From Bradyrhizobium genosp. L (GTDB lineage Bacteria > Pseudomonadota > Alphaproteobacteria > Rhizobiales > Xanthobacteraceae): a DNA stretch of 64,000 nucleotides. The notes below the pieces were generated by a model. It was not told the origin of the DNA and did no database searches. It saw only the letters and a program-made list of their open reading frames with translations. Positions 16,649-26,830 of this stretch are shown here, piece after piece; the first letter of the stretch is position 1, and the number at the start of each line of letters is the position of its first letter. The stretch lies in NCBI RefSeq assembly GCF_015624485.1, contig NZ_CP061378.1, positions 620,001 to 684,000 of the forward strand. Reading direction: 5' to 3'. Made by a program: the position numbers and the translations under genes.

Positions 16649-18529
16649 ATGAATGCGCCTCGGCTGTTCAGATTGAATCGATTGGTGCTCGCGGCCACGG
16701 CCTTCCTGCTGCTGGTCTGCCAGCCGGCCTTCGCCGAAAAGCGCGTGGCGCTGGTGCTCGGCAACTCCGCCTACCGGAACACGGCACCGCTGGCGAACCC
16801 GGTCAACGATGCCTCGGTGATGGCCGCGACGCTGAAGAAGGCCGGCTTCGATTTCGTCGATTTCCGCCATGATCTGCCCGCCGTCGAGACCCGCCGCGCG
16901 CTGCGCGAATTCGCCGACCGCGCCCGCGATGCCGATATCGCGGTGGTCTATTATGCCGGCCACGGCATCGAGGTCGACGGCGCCAATTATCTGATTCCGG
17001 TCGATGCCAGGCTGGAGCGCGACACCGACGTCTACGACGAGGCGCTGTCGCTCGACCGCATCCTGGTCGCGATCGAGCCGGTCAAGACATTGCGGCTGGT
17101 GATCCTCGATGCCTGCCGCGACAACCCGTTTGCCAAGACCATGAAGCGGACGCTGGCAACGCGCGCGATCGGGCAGGGCCTCGCCAAGGTCGAGCCGACC
17201 AGTCCGAACGTGCTGATCGCCTATTCGGCGAAGGCCGGTTCCACCGCGGCGGACGGCGACGGCAAGAACAGCCCGTTCACGACGGCGCTGGCGAAATTCC
17301 TGCCGACGCCGGGGCTCGATGTGCGCCGCGCCTTCGGCTACGTCCGCGACGACGTGCTGAAGACCACCAGCAACCGGCAGGAGCCGTTCGTCTATGGCTC
17401 GCTCGGCGGCGAGGACGTGCCGCTGGTGCCGGCAGCCGCCAAGCCCGCTCCGGTGACCGCCCCGCCCGCTGCGGCAGCGCCGGCGTCGCGATCCGAGGCT
17501 CGTCGCGACTACGAGCTGGCGCTGCAGGTCGGCAACAAGAGCGCGATGAACGCCTTCCTCGCGCAATATCCGGACGGCTTCTACGCCAACCTCGCCCGGC
17601 TGCAGCTGGAGAAATTCGCGGCCGAGGATGCCCGCGTCGCCGCCACCGAGAAGGCGCGCCTTGCAGAGCAGGAGCGCGCGCGGCTCGCGTCTGAAGGTGC
17701 GCAGCGGACGCAGCAGGCCAAGGCCGACGCCGACGCGAAGGATGCCGAGCAGGCGCGTCTCGCCGCCGAGAGGGCCAAGGAGATCGCCCAGCAACAGGCC
17801 GCGGCCGCCGAGCAGAAGCGGCTTGCCGCCGAAGCTGTTGCCGCCGATCAAGCCGCAGCCGCGTCGCCGGCCGCGCCGGCGCCCGTCGACAAGCCCACGA
17901 CTGTGGCCGCGCTGGATGCCGGCTCGCCGCAGGCCGATGTCGCCAAATCGGTGCAGACCGAATTGCGCCGGGTCGGCTGCCTCGCCGGTGCTGCCGATGG
18001 TGACTGGAACGCGGCTTCGCAACGCTCGCTGACGCTGTTCAACCGCTATGCCGGCACCAGACTCGATGTCAAGACCGCAAGCCTCGACACGCTCGATGCC
18101 ATCAAGCTGAAGCCGGCCAGAGTCTGCCCGCTGGTCTGCGAGCATGGCTATCGGGCCGATGGCGAGCGCTGCAGCAGGATCGTCTGCGCCGCTGGCTCGT
18201 ATCTCAACGACGACAATGAATGCGAGAAGCGGCGCGAGCGCAGGCCGGTCGCCACGCGCGACAGCGACGATGAACGCCCGTACCGGCGTGACGAGCGCCC
18301 GTCGCGGCGGGAGCGCGACCGTGCTTTCCATCCGACACGTGAACCACAGGGCCCGTCGGCGGAGACCAGGCGTCCGCAGGCCCGTGCGCGAGCGGAAGGT
18401 GGTGGCGGCCAGGTGGTCTGCGACAATGGCGGCTGCCGCCCGATCTCGCACGGCTGTCATATCGAATACCGCGGCGGCGGCGGCATCCCGACCTTTGCCG
18501 GCTCCGGGAACGTGCAGGTGTGCAACTAA
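16649..18529 (+). CDS. Secreted caspase-like (peptidase C14) protein with coiled-coil and Cys-rich tail
   Basis: 626 residues; the ATG at 16649 has GGAAGGG upstream. A signal peptide (LVLAATAFLLLVCQPAFA) is followed by a p20-like domain with KRVALVLGNSAYR, catalytic His105 (YYAGHGIE) and Cys156 (DACRDNPF). From about residue 325 an alanine/lysine/glutamate-rich coiled coil runs for about 100 residues. Next is a peptidoglycan-binding-like segment (VGCLAGAADGDWNAASQR) and a cysteine-containing, arginine-rich tail. The organisation matches metacaspase-like proteins of Rhizobiales, probably periplasmic. Both catalytic residues are intact, but its substrates and role are unknown. Confidence 0.82.
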   Translation: MNAPRLFRLNRLVLAATAFLLLVCQPAFAEKRVALVLGNSAYRNTAPLANPVNDASVMAATLKKAGFDFVDFRHDLPAVETRRALREFADRARDADIAVVYYAGHGIEVDGANYLIPVDARLERDTDVYDEALSLDRILVAIEPVKTLRLVILDACRDNPFAKTMKRTLATRAIGQGLAKVEPTSPNVLIAYSAKAGSTAADGDGKNSPFTTALAKFLPTPGLDVRRAFGYVRDDVLKTTSNRQEPFVYGSLGGEDVPLVPAAAKPAPVTAPPAAAAPASRSEARRDYELALQVGNKSAMNAFLAQYPDGFYANLARLQLEKFAAEDARVAATEKARLAEQERARLASEGAQRTQQAKADADAKDAEQARLAAERAKEIAQQQAAAAEQKRLAAEAVAADQAAAASPAAPAPVDKPTTVAALDAGSPQADVAKSVQTELRRVGCLAGAADGDWNAASQRSLTLFNRYAGTRLDVKTASLDTLDAIKLKPARVCPLVCEHGYRADGERCSRIVCAAGSYLNDDNECEKRRERRPVATRDSDDERPYRRDERPSRRERDRAFHPTREPQGPSAETRRPQARARAEGGGGQVVCDNGGCRPISHGCHIEYRGGGGIPTFAGSGNVQVCN

Positions 18530-18540
18530 TGCGACTGCAA

Positions 18541-19218
18541 TTAGATCGCGCTCGCCGCGATGTTCACCATCAGCGCCAGCAGCGCCGTATTGAACACGAA
18601 CGAGATGATGCCGTGCACGGTCGCGGTGCGACGGATTACCTTGTCGGTGATGCCGACATCGGAGACCTGCGCGGTCATCCCGATCACGAAGGAGAAATAC
18701 ACGAAGTCCCAGTAGTCGGCCTCGACATGCTCGTCGCCGCTCGGAAATTGCAGGCCGCCGGGCGTCTTGCCGCGATAGAACTCATGGGCGTAGTGCAGCG
18801 CGAAGGCGGTATGCACCACCGTCCATGACAGCGCGATGGTGATGACGGCAATCGCGAGCGCCGTTGGATCGTTCTTGGCGACGCCGAGCTCGGAGACGAT
18901 GGCGGCGAGGCTCGCAAAGGCGCCCAATGCCGTGAGCAGCAGGATCAGGAAACGGCCGTCGTCCTGGACGATCGCGTCGCGCTTGATGTGGCCGGTGTCA
19001 CAGCGCAGCATCATCACATAGGCGAGCACGAGATAGAGTGCAGCGAAAGTATCCCAGCCCGCCAGCATGTGCGAGACGGTGCGCGACGCCGGCGCCAGAA
19101 GCGCCACCACGATGCCGACCGCAATCGAGGAGAACGTGCGTGGCCGGCCCACGACCACGCGGACCGGCATCGGCAGCTTGCGGAAACGAACAAGGTGGTC
19201 GGCGAAATCCTTGTCCAT
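18541..19218 (-). CDS. DUF1345 family membrane protein
   Basis: 225 residues with about five hydrophobic segments and the conserved signatures MMLRCDTGHIKRDAIVQDDG, VVHTAFALHYAHEFY and ADYWDFVYFSFVIGMTAQVSD that define DUF1345. The function is unknown; the fold resembles a small channel-like inner-membrane protein. It starts 20 bp behind ispA on the same strand and is probably co-transcribed. A link to isoprenoid metabolism is not established. Confidence 0.82.
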   Translation of the reverse strand: MDKDFADHLVRFRKLPMPVRVVVGRPRTFSSIAVGIVVALLAPASRTVSHMLAGWDTFAALYLVLAYVMMLRCDTGHIKRDAIVQDDGRFLILLLTALGAFASLAAIVSELGVAKNDPTALAIAVITIALSWTVVHTAFALHYAHEFYRGKTPGGLQFPSGDEHVEADYWDFVYFSFVIGMTAQVSDVGITDKVIRRTATVHGIISFVFNTALLALMVNIAASAI

Positions 19219-19238
19219 TTTGCTGCCGGTGTCCGCGC

Positions 19239-20159
19239 CTAGTTCTTGCGCTCGGCGACGAAACGGGCTGCCGCGCGCAACGCGTCGCCCCTGGTGCCGA
19301 ACACCGACAGCGCGGCGTCGGCGCGCGCCAACAGGTCGCGCACGCGCTGCTTGGCGCCGTCGATGCCGAGCTGGGTGACGAAGGTGGTCTTGCCGAGCGC
19401 GGCATCCGCGCCGGCCGGCTTGCCGAGCGCCGCCGCATCGCCCTCGACGTCAAGCAGGTCGTCGGCGATCTGGAAGGCCTCGCCGAGCGCTTTGCCGTAA
19501 TCGTCGAGCGCCTGGTATTCCTTCGCGGAGGCCTGGCCGAGGATCGCGCCCGCGATGCAGCCGAAGCGCAGCAGCGCGCCGGTCTTCATCTGCTGCAGCC
19601 GGGCGACGTCGACCGGCTCGCGGTCGCCGAAGCGGCCTTCGCCGGCGAGGTCGAGGATCTGGCCGCCGGCCATGCCGCCGATGCCGGAGGCGCGCGCCAG
19701 CGCACGGGTCAGGAGCAGGCGGACAGTGGCATCCTTGTGGATCGCGTCGCGGGTGATGATGTCGAAGGCGATCGTCAGCAGCGCGTCGCCGGCGAGGATC
19801 GCGGTGGCGTCGTCATAGGCCTTGTGCAGGGTGGGGCGGCCGCGGCGCAGGTCGGAATTGTCCATCGCCGGCAGATCGTCGTGGATCAGCGAGTAGCAGT
19901 GGATGCATTCGAGCGCGGCGCCGGCCAGCAGCGCGGATTCGCGCGGGATGCCGAACACCGCGGCGCTCTCGACCACCAGGAACGGCCGCAGCCGCTTGCC
20001 GCCGCCGAGACTGGAGTAGCGCATCGCCTCGATCAGCCGCTTCGGGCGCACGATCTCGTCGCTTTCGGTCGCATCAGACAGCAATTTTGCGAGCAGGGCC
20101 TCGGTATCGTCAGCGGTCTGGTCCAGCCGCTTGGCAAACTCTGCAGTACCGGTCGTCAT
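19239..20159 (-). CDS. ispA: Polyprenyl (farnesyl/geranyl-type) diphosphate synthase
   Basis: 306 residues from the ATG at 20159 (GGAG upstream); an ATG at 20219 would add 20 residues. It carries SLGGGKRLRPFLV, the first aspartate-rich motif HDDLPAMDNSD in the DDx4D form of bacterial short-chain synthases, and the second motif QIADDLLDVEGD. It condenses isopentenyl diphosphate with allylic diphosphates to make farnesyl or geranylgeranyl diphosphate for quinones, hopanoids and cell-wall lipids. The first motif fits a type II farnesyl synthase. In many alphaproteobacteria ispA is next to xseB and dxs; here neither is present. Confidence 0.92.
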   Translation of the reverse strand: MTTGTAEFAKRLDQTADDTEALLAKLLSDATESDEIVRPKRLIEAMRYSSLGGGKRLRPFLVVESAAVFGIPRESALLAGAALECIHCYSLIHDDLPAMDNSDLRRGRPTLHKAYDDATAILAGDALLTIAFDIITRDAIHKDATVRLLLTRALARASGIGGMAGGQILDLAGEGRFGDREPVDVARLQQMKTGALLRFGCIAGAILGQASAKEYQALDDYGKALGEAFQIADDLLDVEGDAAALGKPAGADAALGKTTFVTQLGIDGAKQRVRDLLARADAALSVFGTRGDALRAAARFVAERKN

Positions 20160-20345
20160 TAAGAATAGCTCCAGATCGATTTTCGGCCGGACAATCGTTG
20201 ATGAGACGGGCTTCGTCAATTCCGCCCTGCGACGGATCGCGCCTTAAAAGTGCTGGAAAAACCGTGAATTATCCCACAGACGTGTGGTGGTGCCGGCCGC
20301 TCTCTGGCGCACGGGGCCGTTAATCCCAGCCGGGAAACCTCCGTT

Positions 20346-21017
20346 TTGCGCATCATCCGAATTTTGTTGCTGATTTTGCTGGCCTTGCTGCTGCTGCCGT
20401 ATCTGGTGACGCCGTTCTATCGCACCGGCCACCCGGTCTCGGCGCTGATGGCATGGCGGAGCCTAACCGGCGCCCCGATGACGCGGCACTGGATCGATTT
20501 CGGCGCGTTTTCGCCGGCGCTGCCGCGCTCCGTGATCGGCGCCGAGGATGCGCATTTCTGCAAGCACCACGGGGTCGATTGGGGCGCGCTGCGCGAGGTC
20601 ATGAACGACGCCGAGGACGGCGAGGTGGCGCGCGGCGGCTCGACCATCACCCAGCAGGTCGCCAAGAACCTGTTCCTGTGGAACGGCCGCAGCGTCATCC
20701 GCAAGGGCTTGGAGCTGCCGCTGGCGCTGTGGATCGACTTCGTGCTGCCGAAGCAGCGGATCCTGGAAATCTACCTCAATACCGCCGAAATGGGCCCGTC
20801 CGGCCAGTTCGGCGCCGAGACCGGCGCTCAATATGCCTTTGGCCGGTCGGCGGCCGCGCTGTCGCCGCGCGAGGCGGCGCTGCTGGCGGCGATCCTGCCC
20901 AATCCGGTCAAACGGAGCGCTCGGAACCCGGGGCCGGGGGTGCGCCGGCTGTCCGGGACCTATATGGCGAGGGGCAACAACGTTCAGCGCTGCTGGAGCG
21001 AAAATCAGCGTTATTGA
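20346..21017 (+). CDS. mtgA: Monofunctional biosynthetic peptidoglycan transglycosylase
   Basis: About 223 residues, starting at a TTG because no ATG precedes the membrane anchor ([19 protein letters not shown]). The GT51 domain shows [17 protein letters not shown] with the catalytic glutamate, [16 protein letters not shown] and [12 protein letters not shown], so all main GT51 motifs are intact. It polymerises lipid II into glycan strands at the periplasmic face of the inner membrane without a transpeptidase domain. It is transcribed divergently from ispA, with rpmF downstream. The exact start codon is uncertain. Confidence 0.92.
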   Translation: MRIIRILLLILLALLLLPYLVTPFYRTGHPVSALMAWRSLTGAPMTRHWIDFGAFSPALPRSVIGAEDAHFCKHHGVDWGALREVMNDAEDGEVARGGSTITQQVAKNLFLWNGRSVIRKGLELPLALWIDFVLPKQRILEIYLNTAEMGPSGQFGAETGAQYAFGRSAAALSPREAALLAAILPNPVKRSARNPGPGVRRLSGTYMARGNNVQRCWSENQRY

Positions 21018-21173
21018 GCCGATTTCGGGCGCTTTTTGCTGTATCCGGCCCTAGCTTTACGCGATCCCTTCCTCTATAAGCGCGGCCTTACCGGCATTGC
21101 AGCTTGCGCGCTCAAAGCGCTGAGCCGTCCCCATTTCGGACGATGCCTCCGCAACACCCTAGAGGACACCGTC

Positions 21174-21359
21174 ATGGCCGTTCCCAGAAGAAAAACCTCG
21201 CCGTCGCGCCGTGGCATGCGCCGTTCGGCCGACGCCATCAAGACCCCGACCTATGTCGAGGACAAGGACTCCGGCGAGCTGCGCCGTCCGCACCACCTCG
21301 ATCTCAAGACCGGCATGTACAAGGGCCGCCAGGTCCTCAAGGCCAAGAAAGAGTCCTGA
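21174..21359 (+). CDS. rpmF: 50S ribosomal protein L32
   Basis: 61 residues beginning [18 protein letters not shown], the standard L32 start, with AGAGGA upstream. It lacks the CxxC zinc pairs of zinc-binding L32 paralogues and is thus the zinc-independent type usual in alphaproteobacteria. The protein is a small basic component of the large ribosomal subunit. The mtgA-rpmF order is common in Rhizobiales. Confidence 0.97.
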   Translation: MAVPRRKTSPSRRGMRRSADAIKTPTYVEDKDSGELRRPHHLDLKTGMYKGRQVLKAKKES

Positions 21360-21524
21360 TCGGACGTTCGACCCTCACGCGCGATGACGATTGCTCGATC
21401 TCGTCGCGCTCAAGGGCTGCGCGCCTGAATTCGGCCCCACAGGTGCGGTCATGACGGGCGTATCAGCGGCGAGGCCGATGCATCGCCGTGTTGCATGGTC
21501 TCTCCCTGAAAAGGCGCAAGCCCG

Positions 21525-22154
21525 ATGGTCGGTTTTCCGCTGCTGCTGATCCCGCTCGCGGTCTACAACATCATCGTCTTCCTGATGCCCAGCCTGTCCT
21601 TCACGGATCCGCTGGTCACGGTGACGTTGATGTCGGGCACGCCGTGGGCGGTGACGTTGAACGACGTGCTGCTCGCGATCGGCGTACTGCTGCTGTTGCT
21701 CGAGGTCATCAAGAGCGGACGGCCCGGTGCGAAATATCTGATGGATCACCTGCTGTCGCTGATCGTGTTCGGCGCGGCCGCGCCCGAATTCGTGATGTGG
21801 TCGAAGTTCGGCAATTCCACCTATTGCCTGCTCGTGCTGCTGGCGCTGGTCGATTTCATCTCCGGCATCGCACTGCGGACGCGCCGTCGGGCGTTGGCCG
21901 TGCGTGGCAACCAGTTCGAGCCCGCGCCGGAGGTTGCGCAGCCCGCGCCTGCCCCGGCGGCTCACGTTCCCGCTGCACCTGCGCCCACGCCGGTCGCGGC
22001 ACCGGCTCCCGCAGCGCCTGCGCCGGCCGCGCCGATCTATCCGACGATAGAGATGCCGGCGGTCGAGCCCGCGCCGAAGCCTGTGCCACCGGCGGTGGCT
22101 TCACCCGATCTGCAGCCGGGCAGCCAGCCGTCGTCCGACACGCCACCGCGCTGA
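21525..22154 (+). CDS. Small membrane protein with proline/alanine-rich tail, function unknown
   Basis: 209 residues. Three or four hydrophobic segments are visible: PLLLIPLAVYNIIVFLM, VLLAIGVLLLLLEVI, LLSLIVFGAAA and STYCLLVLLALVDFI. From about residue 125 a low-complexity tail follows (AQPAPAPAAHVPAAPAPTP and similar), probably disordered and cytoplasmic or periplasmic. No recognised family motif is seen. It is followed by a short converging gene only 13 bp away. Confidence 0.7.
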   Translation: MVGFPLLLIPLAVYNIIVFLMPSLSFTDPLVTVTLMSGTPWAVTLNDVLLAIGVLLLLLEVIKSGRPGAKYLMDHLLSLIVFGAAAPEFVMWSKFGNSTYCLLVLLALVDFISGIALRTRRRALAVRGNQFEPAPEVAQPAPAPAAHVPAAPAPTPVAAPAPAAPAPAAPIYPTIEMPAVEPAPKPVPPAVASPDLQPGSQPSSDTPPR

Positions 22155-22167
22155 CGGATATTCTCGC

Positions 22168-22488
22168 TTAGATCACTTGCCGCGTCCGCCGCGTCACGCT
22201 GCGGCGCTCGCTTGCGTGCGGGCCGTAGGCGCTCTGCGCGTCGGCCGGCGATCCCCGCCGCAGGCCGCGGGTCTGCGGTTCATGCGCGGCGGTGGCGATC
22301 AGCTGGGTGAGGAATGACGGGTCGGCGTGCGGCAGCGGGATCTTCGGCGCCCATTGGGTGGTCGCGGCCAACGGCACCAGGTCCGCGCCAGTCGCGCGCG
22401 GCTCCTCGGTGACCTCGTCCCAAACATCCGTCTGATCGATATCGAGCATCGTACGCAAACCCGGTTGAACCGTCGCATTTTGGGACAT
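22168..22488 (-). CDS. Hypothetical protein, 106 residues
   Basis: The ATG at 22488 (MSQNATVQPG) has GAGGGA upstream and is preferred over one at 22560. The sequence is soluble, with a mid-region TTQWAPKIPLPHADPSFLTQ and a basic, arginine-rich C-terminus (SERRSVTRRTRQVI). No domain is recognised. It is divergent from the GGDEF-EAL gene and convergent with the membrane-protein gene. Coding status rests on codon pattern and the ribosome-binding site. Confidence 0.6.
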   Translation of the reverse strand: MSQNATVQPGLRTMLDIDQTDVWDEVTEEPRATGADLVPLAATTQWAPKIPLPHADPSFLTQLIATAAHEPQTRGLRRGSPADAQSAYGPHASERRSVTRRTRQVI

Positions 22489-22681
22489 CGCGTCCCTCTG
22501 CAACCCCCATATGGCAAGCGTCATGCCGGCGAGGTGCGATCCGTTCCCGGGCACTCGCAAATGTGGTTTCCAGATTATTTATAAACTTCACCTAGCGTCG
22601 GATTCGACGGAACCGGTATCCTCGGTCACAGGAATCAGGCTCAGGATCATCCGGGAGACGTTCCAAATCGAGGCAAGTTCG

Positions 22682-24391
22682 ATGCCCCCTGTCCCGCCAG
22701 CTGCCAGCATCCTCGCCGCGCTCGGCCAGGCCACTTTCGCCTGGGACCTGGCGAGCGACGCGATCGCCTGGAGCGACAATGCGGCGGCGGTGTTTCCCGA
22801 CATCCCCGCGGCGGCGCTCGCCAGCGGCGCGGAGCTTGCCAGGCTGATCGAGCCGCATCCCGCGGTGCGCTCCGAGGCGCTCCACCAGGCCGCGTCGACG
22901 CATCACGGCGCGCCGGTGCGGAGCGGCGACCCCGTCGCCTACCGGATCGAATACGGCGTGCGCGCGGTCACCTCGGCACCGGTGATCTGGATCGAGGAGA
23001 CCGGCTGCTGGTTTGCCGGGCCTGACGGCCGGCCGGCGCGCGCGCAAGGCATCGTCCGCGTCAACAACGAGCGCCACGCGCGCGACGAGCAGCTGGTGAA
23101 GCTGTCGCGGCACGATCCGCTGACCAACGAGCTCAACCGCACCCATCTGATCGCCTCGCTGGCCGAGACCATCGAGGAGTGCGCGCGCTTCCGCACCTCC
23201 TGTGCCTTCATGCTGATCGGCATTGATCATCTGGCGCGGGTCAACGATGCCTTCGGCTTCGACGTCGCGGACGCCGTGATCGCCGAGATCGCCAAGCGAA
23301 TTCGCGCCCGGCTGCGCAATGGCGACATGCTCGGCCGCTTCTCCGGCAACAAGTTCGGCCTGATCCTGCGCAACTGCACCGTCGACGACACCAATGTCGC
23401 GGCCGAGCGCTTCCTGGCCGCGGTGCGCGACGAGGTGGTGCCGACCAGATCCGGCCCGGTCTCGGTGACGGCCTCGATCGGCGCCGTCACCATCCCGCGC
23501 CACGCGCGTTCCGCGGAGGAGGCGGTCAACCGTGCGCAGGAGACGCTGGACGCCGCCAAGAGCCGGCGCGCCGGATCGTTTGCGCTGTGGAAGCCGAATG
23601 TCGAGCGCGACGCCCAGCGCCGCGTCAACATCCGCGTCACCGACGAGATCGTCACCGCGCTGAACGAGCGGCGCATCGTGATCGGCTTCGAGCCGGTGGT
23701 CGATGCGTTCTCGCGAGCGCCTGCATTCTACGAATGCCTGGTGCGGATGGAGCAGGAGGACGGCCGCGCGCTGCTCGCGCCCGACATCGTGCCGGTCGCC
23801 GAGCGGCTCGGCCTGATCCGGCTGGTCGATCACCGCGTGCTGGAGCTTGCGATCGCCGAGCTCGCCGCCGCGCCCGGCGTGCAGCTCAGCCTCAACATCT
23901 CGCCCGACACCACGATGGATCCGGACTGGTGGACCACGATCGAATCGCTGATGCGCGCGCATCCCGGCGTCGGCGAACGGCTGATCGTGGAGATCACCGA
24001 GACGGTCGCGATCCAGGACATCGACGATATCAGAGGCTTCATCACCCGCCTCAAGAGCTTCGGCAGCCGGATCGCGATCGACGATTTCGGCGCCGGCTAC
24101 ACCTCGTTCCGCAACCTGCGCAAGCTCGGCGTCGATCTCGTCAAGATCGACGGCGCCTTCGTGCAGAACATCGTGCGCTCCTCCGACGACCGCGCTTTCG
24201 TGCAGACCCTGATCGACCTCGCGCGCCGGCTCGAGATCAAGACGGTGGCCGAATGGGTGCAGGACGAAGAAGCCGCCGCGATGTTGCGCGAATGGGGCTG
24301 CGACTTCATCCAGGGCCGCCTGATCGGGCTGGCGTCGCCGGACCGGCCGTGGAGCGGCCAGGCGGAGAAGACGGTGCCGGCCGCGGGTTAG
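22682..24391 (+). CDS. PAS-GGDEF-EAL protein, probable c-di-GMP phosphodiesterase with degenerate GGDEF
   Basis: 569 residues; the ATG at 22682 has GAGGCAAG upstream. A PAS-like sensor (about residues 10-128) precedes a GGDEF domain whose signature at 221-225 is SGNKF, lacking the Gly-Gly-Asp-Glu catalytic core. The EAL domain keeps its key residues: ECLVR (in place of EALVR), SLNISPD, VEITET, IDDFGAGYTSFRNL, VKIDGAF, KTVAEWVQ and FIQGRLIG. It is therefore predicted to hydrolyse cyclic di-GMP with the GGDEF as a regulatory GTP-binding or inert module. No membrane segment is seen, so it should be cytoplasmic. Confidence 0.88.
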   Translation: MPPVPPAASILAALGQATFAWDLASDAIAWSDNAAAVFPDIPAAALASGAELARLIEPHPAVRSEALHQAASTHHGAPVRSGDPVAYRIEYGVRAVTSAPVIWIEETGCWFAGPDGRPARAQGIVRVNNERHARDEQLVKLSRHDPLTNELNRTHLIASLAETIEECARFRTSCAFMLIGIDHLARVNDAFGFDVADAVIAEIAKRIRARLRNGDMLGRFSGNKFGLILRNCTVDDTNVAAERFLAAVRDEVVPTRSGPVSVTASIGAVTIPRHARSAEEAVNRAQETLDAAKSRRAGSFALWKPNVERDAQRRVNIRVTDEIVTALNERRIVIGFEPVVDAFSRAPAFYECLVRMEQEDGRALLAPDIVPVAERLGLIRLVDHRVLELAIAELAAAPGVQLSLNISPDTTMDPDWWTTIESLMRAHPGVGERLIVEITETVAIQDIDDIRGFITRLKSFGSRIAIDDFGAGYTSFRNLRKLGVDLVKIDGAFVQNIVRSSDDRAFVQTLIDLARRLEIKTVAEWVQDEEAAAMLREWGCDFIQGRLIGLASPDRPWSGQAEKTVPAAG

Positions 24392-24392
24392 C

Positions 24393-24491
24393 CGTCATTC
24401 CGGGGCTCGCGCAAGCGAGAGCCCGGAATCCATATCTACGATCGGGTGTATGGATTCCGGGCCTGCGCCAAGAGACGCATCCCGGAATGAC
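24393..24491. repeat. Family B palindromic repeat (GTCATTCCGGGGCTC)
   Basis: It starts GTCATTCCGGGGCTCGCG and ends GCATCCCGGAATGAC, with paired internal segments CCCGGAATCCAT and ATGGATTCCGGG. The same family occurs at 45476 and 50170. It lies between two converging genes. Confidence 0.87.
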
Positions 24492-24514
24492 GAAATCCAA
24501 TTGACGACGAAAAC

Positions 24515-25108
24515 CTATTCGTCCTTCTTGGCCGGCTGCGACATCCGTTCCAGCCGGTCCTGCATGTCCTTCATCTGGCGGCGCAGGTCGTCGATGTTGC
24601 TGCCTTCGTCGGCCGCGGGCTCCGGCACCTTCTCCGGCTCGGCGCCGCCGCGCGGCGGCACGAACGGCTTGAACATCGAGAAGGTCTGCTGGAACAGCTC
24701 CATGTTGCGGCGGACCTGTTCTTCCAGCGGCGCAAACGGCGTGCCGCTCAGGGCGCCCGCGATCTGCTTGCGGAACTTCTCCTGTTCCCTGGTCAAGGTC
24801 TCGATCGACTGCTCGAGATATTTCGGCACCACCATCTGCATGCTGTCGCCATAGAAGCGGATCAGCTGGCGCAGGAAGGTGGTCGGCAGCAGGTTCTGCC
24901 CGGCCTTGTTCTCCTGCTCGAAGATGATTTGCGCGAGCACGGAGCGGGTGATGTCGTCGCCGGTCTTGGCGTCATAGACGAGGAAATCCTCGCCCTCCTT
25001 CACCATCGCCGCGAGATCTTCGAGCGTCACATAGGTGCTCGTACCGGTATTATAGAGCCGCCGGTTCGCGTATTTCTTGATCGTGGTCGGTTGTTCAGAT
25101 TTTGCCAT
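24515..25108 (-). CDS. phaR: Polyhydroxyalkanoate synthesis repressor PhaR
   Basis: 197 residues. The N-terminal PHB/PHA accumulation DNA-binding domain reads IKKYANRRLYNTGTSTYVTL and continues into EDFLVYDAKTGDDITRSVL. The middle (FYGDSMQMVVPKYLEQSIE) is the second PHB_acc domain, and the C-terminus is charged and coiled-coil-like. PhaR senses PHB granules and represses phasin and other genes; in rhizobia it also redirects carbon flow. It is divergent to phaA, and a motif upstream of its start resembles reported PhaR sites, consistent with autoregulation. Confidence 0.95.
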   Translation of the reverse strand: MAKSEQPTTIKKYANRRLYNTGTSTYVTLEDLAAMVKEGEDFLVYDAKTGDDITRSVLAQIIFEQENKAGQNLLPTTFLRQLIRFYGDSMQMVVPKYLEQSIETLTREQEKFRKQIAGALSGTPFAPLEEQVRRNMELFQQTFSMFKPFVPPRGGAEPEKVPEPAADEGSNIDDLRRQMKDMQDRLERMSQPAKKDE

Positions 25109-26599
<1,491 letters not shown>

Positions 26600-26670
26600 A
26601 CAAAAGGCAGCGGGGCGGGTTAGGTGATGAAAAGATCATCTGTCAACCGCGGCGCGAGCTGATAAACAAG

Positions 26671-26703
26671 ATGCCCGGCTTCGCGCCGGGCATTTTCGTT
26701 TTT
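26671..26703 (+). terminator. Rho-independent terminator after phaA
   Basis: ATGCCCGGC and GCCGGGCAT form a perfect 9-bp stem with a TTCGC loop, directly followed by a T-rich run (TTTCGTTTTTG). This is a textbook intrinsic terminator, partial or full, between phaA and phaB. Confidence 0.75.
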
Positions 26704-26707
26704 GCGC

Positions 26708-26756
26708 GAGCATGATCCGGAAGAGTGTGAAGCGGTTTTCCGGAAAGATCATGCTC
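26708..26756. repeat. Rhizobial palindromic element (GAGCATGATCCGGAA type)
   Basis: GAGCATGATCCGGAA on the left mirrors TTCCGGAAAGATCATGCTC on the right, around GAGTGTGAAGCGGTT. It matches a widespread short palindrome of rhizobial intergenic regions. It lies between the phaA terminator and phaB. Confidence 0.8.
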
Positions 26757-26830
26757 AAACAAACCAAGTGAGTGAGTGCGAAGGCCGGGGGCAATTCCGG
26801 CTATAAAAGACGGCCAAGGAGGAGACGGAC

